Source of the DNA: Streptomyces sedi
GTDB lineage: Bacteria; Actinomycetota; Actinomycetes; Streptomycetales; Streptomycetaceae
Assembly: GCF_006335015.1 (NCBI RefSeq)
Contig: NZ_VDGT01000001.1
Span: 310,001 to 374,000, forward strand
Reading direction: 5' to 3'
Length of the DNA stretch: 64,000 nt
The notes beneath the pieces were generated by a model that searched no databases, was not told the DNA's origin, and was given only the letters and a program-made list of their open reading frames with translations. Shown here in pieces: positions 52,196-59,555 of this stretch. Made by a program: the position numbers and the translations under genes. Every line of letters begins with the position of its first letter. The stretch's first letter is position 1.

Positions 52196-52456
52196 TTACT
52201 GGGCGGCGACCGACACGATGTTCACGACCCGGCGGTCACGGTGGGTGCCGAACTGCACCGCGCCGGCCTGGAGGGCGAACAGGGTGTCGTCCTTGCCGCG
52301 GCCCACGCCCTTGCCGGGGTGGAAGTGGGTGCCACGCTGGCGGACCAGGATCTCGCCGGCGCTGACCACCTGGCCACCGAACCGCTTCACGCCCAGGAAC
52401 TGGGCATTGGAGTCACGGCCGTTCCTCGTCGAGGACGCGCCCTTCTTGTGTGCCAT
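52196..52456 (-). CDS. rpmA: 50S ribosomal protein L27
   Basis: 86 residues, the usual length. It starts [20 protein letters not shown] and has [20 protein letters not shown] and [20 protein letters not shown], all diagnostic. It binds near the peptidyl transferase centre. It follows rplU by 14 bp and precedes obgE by 176 bp. Confidence 0.99.
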   Translation of the reverse strand: MAHKKGASSTRNGRDSNAQFLGVKRFGGQVVSAGEILVRQRGTHFHPGKGVGRGKDDTLFALQAGAVQFGTHRDRRVVNIVSVAAQ

Positions 52457-52470
52457 CTCGGTTCAGTCCC

Positions 52471-52794
52471 TTACTTCGCGGCCGGGGCGGGGATCTCGGT
52501 GACCTTCAGCTGGGTGTGCAGCTGGCGGTGACCCATCCGCCGGCGGTAGCCGGTCTTGTTCTTGTACTTCTGGATGCGGATCTTCTCGCCCTTGTGGTGG
52601 TCGAGAACCTCGGCCTGGACCTTCACGCCGGCCAGCACCCACGGGTCGCTGGTCACGGTCTCGCCGTCCACCACGAGCAGGGTGGAGAGCTCGACGGTGT
52701 CGCCGACCTCCTTGGTGGCCAACCGGTCGACCTCGATGACGTCACCCACAGCGACCTTCTGCTGACGGCCGCCGGTGCGCACAATCGCGTACAC
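52471..52794 (-). CDS. rplU: 50S ribosomal protein L21
   Basis: 107 residues. It starts [20 protein letters not shown] and ends with [19 protein letters not shown], diagnostic of L21. It binds 23S rRNA and L20. It heads the rplU-rpmA-obgE unit, with a promoter (TTGACC-N18-TATTCT) about 155 bp upstream and a hairpin close to the predicted transcript start. Confidence 0.99.
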   Translation of the reverse strand: MYAIVRTGGRQQKVAVGDVIEVDRLATKEVGDTVELSTLLVVDGETVTSDPWVLAGVKVQAEVLDHHKGEKIRIQKYKNKTGYRRRMGHRQLHTQLKVTEIPAPAAK

Positions 52795-52916
52795 GCGAAC
52801 TCTCTCTCACTCGGTGCGGAGCCCCTGATGCCAGCGACGGGCCCAGACCCGGCCTCTCCCGACCGGCACGGCGCGGGGCCGGTGACCGTCGTCGGGAGGA
52901 AAGATGCTCAGAGGCG

Positions 52917-52938
52917 TGGCGTGTCCAGTGACACGCCA
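52917..52938 (-). promoter_or_regulatory. Hairpin at the start of the rplU leader
   Basis: TGGCGTGTC (52917-52925) and GACACGCCA (52930-52938) form a perfect 9-bp stem with a 4-nt loop, right at the predicted transcript start and about 125 nt before the rplU start. Such a structure could serve as a ribosomal-protein leader or as RNA stabiliser; the function is inferred. Confidence 0.5.
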
Positions 52939-52945
52939 GTCGCCA

Positions 52946-52975
52946 AGAATACGGACGGCGCAACAAGCCGGTCAA
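52946..52975 (-). promoter_or_regulatory. Sigma-70-type promoter of rplU-rpmA-obgE
   Basis: Read on the minus strand: TTGACC (52975-52970), 18 bp, TATTCT (52951-52946). It is close to the HrdB consensus and predicts a leader of roughly 145 nt. Confidence 0.72.
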
Positions 52976-52980
52976 ATCCG

Positions 52981-53023
52981 CCCGCCCGGCCGCCCGCCCG
53001 TCGGGGGCGGTCGGCCGGGCGGG
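52981..53023 (-). terminator. Terminator downstream of rne
   Basis: CCCGCCCGGCCG (52981-52992) pairs with CGGCCGGGCGGG (53012-53023), and an inner CCGCCC/GGGCGG adds six more pairs. It lies 27 bp after the rne stop and separates rne from the rplU promoter. Confidence 0.72.
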
Positions 53024-53049
53024 GGCGCTTCCGGCGTGCGGCGGAGCCG

Positions 53050-56000
53050 TCAGTCCTCGGACGGGGCGGCCGTCTTGCCCGCCGTCGTCTTCTTGGTGGC
53101 CGCCTTCTTCGTGGTGGCCTTCTTGGTCGTGGCCTTCTTCGCCGCCGTCTTCTTCGCCGGGGCGCTCTTGGCCGTCTTCTTGGTGGTGCTGGCCTTCTTG
53201 GTCGCCGTCTTCTTGGCCGTGGACTTCGCCGTGGTCTTGGTCGCCTTCCTGGCGGCGGCCTTGCGCGGCGCGCGCCCGGCGGGCTTCTCCTCCGCGTCGT
53301 CCACGGCGTCGGCGGCCTCCGCACCGGCGGGCTCCGTGTCGGCGGCCTCGGCCTGCTCGGCCGACTCGGCGACGACCACGGTGACCACGGCCTCCTCGGC
53401 GCCCCCCGGCGAGCCGGCGGCCCTGCGGGCCACGCGGCGGCGGGCGGGGGCGGAGCCGTTGACCGGCTCGGCCGCGGGTTCGCTCGGCGCCTCCTCGGGC
53501 GCCGCCTCGGGGGCGGCGGCCGACTCCGCGGCCTCGCGGGAGACCACCAGCACCTCGGGCTCGGCCGCGGCGCGCGGGGCGCCGGCCGGGACCGACACCT
53601 TGCGGCTGCCCCGGCGACGGGCCGGCTTCGACTCCTCGTCCGCGACCGCGGGCTCGGGCGCCGACGCCGGCTCGGGCGTCGACTCGGGCTCCGACTCGGG
53701 CTCAGGCTCGGAAGCCGTCACGACCGTGACGACGCCCTCCTCCGCGACCTTGGGCGGACCGGCCGGGGCGCTCACCTTGCGGGTGGCGCGCCGACGCCGG
53801 CGACCGCCCCGTTCGGGCTCCTCCTCGGGAACGGACGAACCGACGCGCTCCACCGGCTCCGGCTCGCCGACGACCTCGGCGGTCTCCTCGGGCACGATCG
53901 GCTCGACCGCGTCCTCGGAACCGGCCGGCTCCGGCGACTCGGTGACACCGGTGGGCTCGGGGACCTCGGTCGGCTCGGGCGCGTTCCCGCCCTTGCCGCG
54001 CCGGCGGCTCTTCTTGCCGCCACCGCCACCGCCGCCCCCGCCACCGGCCAGGTGCGCCTGCTCCATGTGGACCAGGACGCCGCGCCCGTTGCAGTGCACG
54101 CAGGACTCGGAGAACGACTCCAGCAGGCCCTGCCCCACCCGCTTGCGGGTCATCTGGACCAGGCCGAGCGAGGTGACCTCCGCCACCTGGTGCTTGGTCC
54201 GGTCCCGGCCCAGGCACTCCAGCAGGCGGCGCAGCACCAGGTCCCTGTTGGACTCCAGCACCATGTCGATGAAGTCGATCACGATGATTCCGCCGAGGTC
54301 GCGCAGCCGCAGCTGACGCACGATTTCCTCGGCCGCCTCCAGGTTGTTCCTGGTGACGGTCTCCTCCAGGTTGCCGCCCTGGCCCGTGAAACGACCGGTG
54401 TTGACGTCGACGACCACCATGGCCTCGGTCCGGTCGATCACCAACGAACCACCGCTGGGCAGCCAGACCTTGCGGTCCAACGCCTTCATCAGCTGCTCGT
54501 CGATCCGGTAGGTGGCGAAGACGTCCACCTCCGAGGTCCACCGCTCCAGGCGGTCGCCCAGGTCGGGCGCCACGTGCGAGACATAGCCGTGGATGGTCTC
54601 CCAGGCCGCGTCGCCGCTCACGATGACCTTGGAGAAGTCCTCGTTGAAGATGTCCCTGACCACCCGGACCGTCATGTCCGGCTCGCCGTAGAGAAGGGTG
54701 GGCGCGTTGCCCTTCTTGGCCTTCTTCTGGATCTCGGCCCACTGCGCCTGGAGCCGCTCCACGTCACGGGTCAGCTCGTCCTCGGTCGCGCCCTCGGCCG
54801 CGGTGCGCACGATCACGCCCGCGTCGTCGGGAACGATCTTCTTCAGGATCTGCTTCAGTCGCGAACGCTCGGTGTCGGGCAGCTTCCGGCTGATCCCGGT
54901 CATGGAGCCCTCGGGCACATAGACCAGGTAACGGCCGGGCAGCGAGATCTGGCTGGTCAGCCGCGCGCCCTTGTGCCCGATGGGGTCCTTGGTGACCTGC
55001 ACCAGCACCGGCTGGCCCGACTTCAGCGCGGTCTCGATACGCCGGGGGCCGTGGCCGAGGCCCAGCGCCTCGAAGTTGACCTCACCTGCGTAGAGAACCG
55101 CGTTGCGGCCCTTGCCGATGTCGACGAACGCCGCCTCCATCGAGGGCAGCACGTTCTGCACCTTGCCCAGGTACACGTTGCCCACGTACGAGGAGGACTG
55201 CTCCTTGTTGACGAAGTGCTCGACGAGGACGTTGTCCTCCAGCACCCCGATCTGGGTCCGCTCGCCCTGCTGGCGCACCACCATCACGCGCTCGACCGCC
55301 TCGCGGCGGGCCAGGAACTCGGCCTCGGTGATGATCGGCACCCGGCGGCGGCCCTGCTCGCGGCCCTCGCGGCGCCGCTGCTTCTTCGCCTCCAGACGGG
55401 TCGAGCCCTTGATGGACTGCACTCCGTCGGACGCCTCGGTGGGCTCGTCGCGCTTGCGACGCGGCTCGCGCACCTTGACGACGGTGCGCTCCGGGTCGTC
55501 CCCGCCGGCGGCCGACTCGGAGGAGTCGCCGCTGCGCCGGCGGCGACGCCGGCGGCGACGGGACGAGCCGCCGCCCTCGTCGGAGGCGGCGTCGCCGTCG
55601 TCGGCGCCGTCCGCGGCCTCCGGCTCCGGCTCCGCCTCCGCGCGGTCCTCGGCGGCGTCCTTGGGACGCACGTCGCCGTCGGACTCGCCGGCGGCCGTGG
55701 CAGCCGCGCGCTCGGCCAGCTCGCCCCTGCGGCGGCGCCGGCCGCCCCTGCGGCGCCGGCGGGCCGGCCGCTCGCGACCGCCCTCGTCGGAGGCGGCGTC
55801 GCCGTCGTCGGCCTCGGACTCCTCGTCCGCGCCGGTGCCGGCGGCGGCCTCGGTCGCCTCGGTCAGCTCCTCTTCCTCCTCCGGCTCCTCCTCGGGCCCG
55901 GAGTCGGCGGAACGGTACGCCTCCTCGGCGGCGCGCTGCGGCGTCTGGAACATCGGCGCCTGGAAGACCGGCGCGCGGAAGACCGCGGCCGGCGCGGCCG

Positions 56001-57009
56001 GGGGCTGCGGCTGGCGCTCCTCCGGCTGGGCCTCGCCGGCCCGCTGGTCCGCACGGGTCGCGGTGTCGGCGGACGCCTCGGTCCCGCGGGCGGAGCGGCG
56101 GCGCTTGCGCGCCGGCTCGCGCTCCTGCGCGCCGTCGGCCTCCGCCCGGCCCGGCTGGCTCTGCTCCGGCTCGGACCGCTGGGGCTGCTCGGACTGCTCG
56201 GACTGCTCCGCGGAGGCAGCCGCCCTGGTGGCGCGGCGCCTGCGGCGCGGGGACTCGGGCTCCTCGCCTGACTCGTTCCGCTCCTCGCCCTTGGCGGCGC
56301 GCTTGGCCTTGGCGCCCCTGGCGGACTTCGCGCCCTTGGCGTTCCCGGTCTCCTCGGGCCGCGCGTCGTCCCGCTCCGTGCCGTCCGACCCGGCGTCGCC
56401 CGGCTTGGCGTCGCCCGACCCGGCGTCGTCCCGCTCGCTGTCGTCCGAGGAGGCCCGCTCGGGCCGGGTGTCCTCCGGCTCGGGGGCGGAGGCGGCCTTG
56501 GTCGCCCGGCGGCGGCGCACCGGCGCCTCGGCGGTCTCGGGCTCGGAGGCCGGGCGGGTCGCCCGGCGCCTGCGGCGCGGCGGCGTCGGCTCCTCGGCCG
56601 CGAGGGCCTCGGGCTCGGCCACGTCCACCAGCTCGGCGACCTCGGGCACCCCGGTCGCCTCCGCGACGGGCGCGGTCTCGGCGGCGGTCACGGGGGTCTC
56701 GGGCACGCTCCCGCCCTCGGCCGCGGTCTCGGAGCCGACGGGCTCGGAGGCGGGGCGGGTCGCCCGGCGCCTACGGCGCGGCGGCGTCGGCTCGTCGACG
56801 ACCCGCTGCGCGGGCGCGGCGACGGGTTCGGCCGGGGCCGGCTCCGCCGCCGACTCGGCGGCAGGGGTCTCGGCGCTCGACGTCGGCGGGCCGGCCGGGC
56901 GGCTGGCCACGCGGCGGCGCCGGCGCGGGGGGAGGGTGTCGCTCGGTGTGCTGTGGTCTTCGGTGCTTTCCGCACCGTCCGCGCGGGCGGACTCGTGTCG
57001 TTCGGGCAT
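53050..57009 (-). CDS. rne: Ribonuclease E/G with long disordered extensions
   Basis: 1319 residues. The catalytic core (about 555-985) has the S1 region (SSSYVGNVYLGKVQNVLPSM), DNase-I-like part with VIDFIDMVLESNRDLVLRRL (about 910-929), DRTKHQVAEVTSLGLVQMTR and the zinc-link region ESCVHCNGRG (CxxC near 977). The first 550 residues are disordered, alternating Glu/Ala blocks with Arg clusters such as TPPRRRRRATRP repeats. The C-terminal 335 are again low-complexity and end in Lys/Ala/Thr histone H1-like repeats (AAKKATTKKATTKKAATKK). As in Streptomyces RNase ES, both arms likely hold RNA and protein contacts. Start ATG 57009. It cuts AU-rich single-stranded RNA and processes rRNA and mRNA. 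Confidence 0.95.
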   Translation of the reverse strand: MPERHESARADGAESTEDHSTPSDTLPPRRRRRVASRPAGPPTSSAETPAAESAAEPAPAEPVAAPAQRVVDEPTPPRRRRRATRPASEPVGSETAAEGGSVPETPVTAAETAPVAEATGVPEVAELVDVAEPEALAAEEPTPPRRRRRATRPASEPETAEAPVRRRRATKAASAPEPEDTRPERASSDDSERDDAGSGDAKPGDAGSDGTERDDARPEETGNAKGAKSARGAKAKRAAKGEERNESGEEPESPRRRRRATRAAASAEQSEQSEQPQRSEPEQSQPGRAEADGAQEREPARKRRRSARGTEASADTATRADQRAGEAQPEERQPQPPAAPAAVFRAPVFQAPMFQTPQRAAEEAYRSADSGPEEEPEEEEELTEATEAAAGTGADEESEADDGDAASDEGGRERPARRRRRGGRRRRRGELAERAAATAAGESDGDVRPKDAAEDRAEAEPEPEAADGADDGDAASDEGGGSSRRRRRRRRRSGDSSESAAGGDDPERTVVKVREPRRKRDEPTEASDGVQSIKGSTRLEAKKQRRREGREQGRRRVPIITEAEFLARREAVERVMVVRQQGERTQIGVLEDNVLVEHFVNKEQSSSYVGNVYLGKVQNVLPSMEAAFVDIGKGRNAVLYAGEVNFEALGLGHGPRRIETALKSGQPVLVQVTKDPIGHKGARLTSQISLPGRYLVYVPEGSMTGISRKLPDTERSRLKQILKKIVPDDAGVIVRTAAEGATEDELTRDVERLQAQWAEIQKKAKKGNAPTLLYGEPDMTVRVVRDIFNEDFSKVIVSGDAAWETIHGYVSHVAPDLGDRLERWTSEVDVFATYRIDEQLMKALDRKVWLPSGGSLVIDRTEAMVVVDVNTGRFTGQGGNLEETVTRNNLEAAEEIVRQLRLRDLGGIIVIDFIDMVLESNRDLVLRRLLECLGRDRTKHQVAEVTSLGLVQMTRKRVGQGLLESFSESCVHCNGRGVLVHMEQAHLAGGGGGGGGGGKKSRRRGKGGNAPEPTEVPEPTGVTESPEPAGSEDAVEPIVPEETAEVVGEPEPVERVGSSVPEEEPERGGRRRRRATRKVSAPAGPPKVAEEGVVTVVTASEPEPESEPESTPEPASAPEPAVADEESKPARRRGSRKVSVPAGAPRAAAEPEVLVVSREAAESAAAPEAAPEEAPSEPAAEPVNGSAPARRRVARRAAGSPGGAEEAVVTVVVAESAEQAEAADTEPAGAEAADAVDDAEEKPAGRAPRKAAARKATKTTAKSTAKKTATKKASTTKKTAKSAPAKKTAAKKATTKKATTKKAATKKTTAGKTAAPSED

Positions 57010-57206
57010 TGCGGGCGGTTCTCCCGTCACGCTCCCGGGCGCCCCACCGGTGAAGGCGGGCGCCGCTCGGGAGCTGTCGTGTCACTCGCCGGTTCCGGAC
57101 CTGCACGATCCGGCTACGGCGAAAGTCTGCTGGTCGGTGCGCCGGCCGGAACTGTCGGGCCCGAGTGGCTCCCTGGACCAAGCGGTTCGTCGGCGCTGCG
57201 ACGGCC

Positions 57207-57989
57207 TCACTGTCCGGCGGCTCCCGGCGCCGCCGCGGGTCGCTGCCCACCGGCCGTGGCTGGCACGGCCCGGGCTGCGTCGCGGTCGGGCGCGAACGGA
57301 TCGAGCACCGTGGCGGTCTCCTCATCGAGCGGCCCCTGCGCCAGCCTGGTCACCGCTACGGGGACCGGCGGCGCCAGGTCGGCCACAGCGCGGAGACCGG
57401 ACAGGACGTCGTCGGGTCGCACGGCAGGGGTGAGATGCCGTACTACCAGGCGCAGTATCGCACAGGTAACGGACCCGGGCCTATCGGACCCTCCAGGCTC
57501 GACGCGCAACGCCGCGACGGCGCCCCTCGCGTCGAAGTCCCGCATCCCCTTCTTCGTCTGCCGGCGGACCACGACCTCCTCGGCGGCGAGGAAGGCCTCC
57601 ACCGCCCGCCGGGCCTCGTCCGGCGCCACGCCGTCCATCCGCAGCCGCCACTCGGAGGCGGCGAGCCGCTCGGCGAAGTCACCGGTTACCGCGGGAACGG
57701 CCTCGACGATGTCGAGCCCGTCGGGCATCGACTCGTCGAGGCGTTCCCGCAGCGGTTCCGGGTCCCTGGGCGCGGCGAGCGCGATCTCCAGGTACTCCGC
57801 CTCGCTGGCCGTGCCGGTGGGCGCGGCGTTGGCGTAGGAGACCCGGGGATGCGGGGTGAACCCGGCCGAGTAGGCCATCGGCACCTCGGACCTGCGGAGC
57901 GCGCGCTCGAAGGCGCGCTGGAAGTCGCGGTGGCTGGTGAACCGCAGACGGCCGCGCTTGGTGTACCGCAGCCGCACGCGCTGCACCAC
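57207..57989 (-). CDS. TIGR03936 family radical SAM-associated protein (DUF2344)
   Basis: 260 residues. The family core is LRYTKRGRLRFTSHRDFQRA (about 7-26) and VPMAYSAGFTPHPRVSYANA (about 36-55). The rest fits DUF2344, with a Pro/Ala-rich C-terminus. In other actinobacteria it stands beside or is fused to a B12-binding radical SAM protein (TIGR03960) just upstream of rne. Here the upstream neighbour is a GNAT gene, so the radical SAM half is missing at this site. GTG 57989 (or the next GTG 57986). The role of the pair is not known. Confidence 0.9.
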   Translation of the reverse strand: MVQRVRLRYTKRGRLRFTSHRDFQRAFERALRRSEVPMAYSAGFTPHPRVSYANAAPTGTASEAEYLEIALAAPRDPEPLRERLDESMPDGLDIVEAVPAVTGDFAERLAASEWRLRMDGVAPDEARRAVEAFLAAEEVVVRRQTKKGMRDFDARGAVAALRVEPGGSDRPGSVTCAILRLVVRHLTPAVRPDDVLSGLRAVADLAPPVPVAVTRLAQGPLDEETATVLDPFAPDRDAARAVPATAGGQRPAAAPGAAGQ

Positions 57990-58153
57990 GGGTGCCGGCG
58001 GCGGTCCTACGGGCTGTCGCTTGCCCAGTTGTCCTCAGTCCCTCGGTCGTTCAGGGCCGCGCGTGCCACGGGCGGTGGCGCGCGGCGGTGGGCCGTGTCG
58101 CGGGGGCTGCCTGCCGGCGCTCCGGCCGTTCCCTGGCGCGGCCCTTCCCCAGG

Positions 58154-58699
58154 TTACGACGGGGAGGTGGGAATCCAGTACCTGAGCTTCTCCCCGCGTC
58201 TGTCCTCGAAGACGCCGCCGCTGGCCTCGATGACCTTGCGGGAGGCGACGTTGTCCGCGTCGCAGGTGACGAGCACGGGGTCGAAGCCGAGGCCCCAGGC
58301 GTGGGGCAACGCGGCGCGCAGCATGGCGCGCCCGTGGCCGCGGTTGCGGGCGGAGGGTCGGACGTCGTAGCCGATGGTGCCGCCCCACTCCATCAGCCGC
58401 GGGGTTAACCGATGGCGGATGGAGAGCCGGCCGAGCCAGGTCTCGCCGTCGACGAACCAGAGCGTGGTGGCGGGCACCATGCCCTGGGGTCTGGGCGTCT
58501 CGGGGCGCGCGTCGGCGATCAGGAACCTGACGTACTCGTCGAATCCGGCCTCGTCGGCCCAGCGGTCGCGCCAGACGGAGATCTGGTGGCCGAGCAACGT
58601 GTCGTCGGACGCGCCGCCGCGTCCCTCACCGCGGAACTCGCGAACGGCCTCAAGGAAAGTGCTCCGCAGAGCATTGCGGGGTGTGATCAAAATGGACAC
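58154..58699 (-). CDS. GNAT family N-acetyltransferase
   Basis: 181 residues. The acetyl-CoA motif is in YDVRPSARNRGHGRAMLRAA (about 113-132; R-N-R-G-H-G form of Q/RxxGxG/A). CDADNVASRKVIEASGGVFE (about 148-167) is the typical motif B end. It acetylates a small molecule or protein N-terminus in the cytosol. GTG 58699 has AGGA seven bases upstream. It stands where the radical SAM gene is expected. Substrate unknown. Confidence 0.88.
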   Translation of the reverse strand: MSILITPRNALRSTFLEAVREFRGEGRGGASDDTLLGHQISVWRDRWADEAGFDEYVRFLIADARPETPRPQGMVPATTLWFVDGETWLGRLSIRHRLTPRLMEWGGTIGYDVRPSARNRGHGRAMLRAALPHAWGLGFDPVLVTCDADNVASRKVIEASGGVFEDRRGEKLRYWIPTSPS

Positions 58700-58863
58700 C
58701 GCACCATCCTGCGACCGTGCCCAGCCCCCGGCAACAGTGCCTCCCGGCCCCCCACCGAGCACGCCGCCATAACAGCAGGTCAGAGCGGGACTACGGAGTG
58801 CACACTTTCGAGGGCCACGGTGCCGCCGCGCGCGCCGGCCCGGCCGACCCGCCGCCCGGCGCC

Positions 58864-59373
58864 TCAGCGGAGGTCGTAACGCGTCTGCGCGTACTCGCCC
58901 TTCGCGAAGCCGAAGACCCGGCTCGGAACGATCTCGAAGAGCAGCGCCTCGCCCGCCTCCTGGGTGAGCACCCCTTCCCCCACGCCGAACGCCCAGTCCG
59001 ACCCGTACTTCTCCGCGTAGGCGTCCGCGACCGCGCGCAGCACGGCCGGCTCGACGACCCGGGCCGCCCCGCCCTCGACGACCACGTCCACGCCCTCGGA
59101 GAGGGAGTTCCGGCCGGTGGTGAGCACCACGGCCGGGTTGTCCGCGAGATTGCGGGCCTTGCGCTCCTCCGCGCCGGTCGCGAGGTACGCCCGGCCGTCG
59201 CGCCAGATCGCCAGGAGCGGGGTGACGTGCGGGCGGCCGTCGGGCCTGACGGTCGAGAGCCAGTAGGTCTCGGCGGTCCGCAGCAGCTCGACGACGGTCC
59301 CCCACGGCGTGGGCCGCGCACCTGGCTGGCTGTACTCGGGGGCGAGGGTGGCGGCGGGCTCGGACACGGGCAC
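58864..59373 (-). CDS. PPOX-class flavin/F420-dependent oxidoreductase
   Basis: 169 residues of the split-barrel fold. TYWLSTVRPDGRPHVTPLLA (about 35-54) is the family core, AYLATGAEERKARNLADNPA (about 61-80) the phosphate-binding strand-loop, and EGVDVVVEGGAARV (about 91-104) the third strand. It uses FMN or F420; which one cannot be told. GTG 59373 has an ideal GGAGG six bases upstream, better than GTG 59367. It is in the same direction as the GNAT gene, 164 bp apart. Confidence 0.87.
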   Translation of the reverse strand: MPVSEPAATLAPEYSQPGARPTPWGTVVELLRTAETYWLSTVRPDGRPHVTPLLAIWRDGRAYLATGAEERKARNLADNPAVVLTTGRNSLSEGVDVVVEGGAARVVEPAVLRAVADAYAEKYGSDWAFGVGEGVLTQEAGEALLFEIVPSRVFGFAKGEYAQTRYDLR

Positions 59374-59555
59374 GGGATACCTCCGGGGAAGGCGAACGTT
59401 CCTTGCCCCCGGTGGACCCGCGCCGCCCCGGAAACTCATCGGCCGTGCCCGCCACGACCGGCGTCGCCCCGCGCCCCCTCCTCGGGGGACACGGGACGAC
59501 GCGCGGTGGGGGGAACCCGGGTGGTGACCGTGGGGGCCCGGGCCGGTGGTTCGGG

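Noticed and set aside
52450..56271. A 1273-codon plus-strand open frame
   Set aside because: Antisense to rplU and rne; made of Arg/Leu/Gly runs that mirror the acidic/basic repeats of RNase E.
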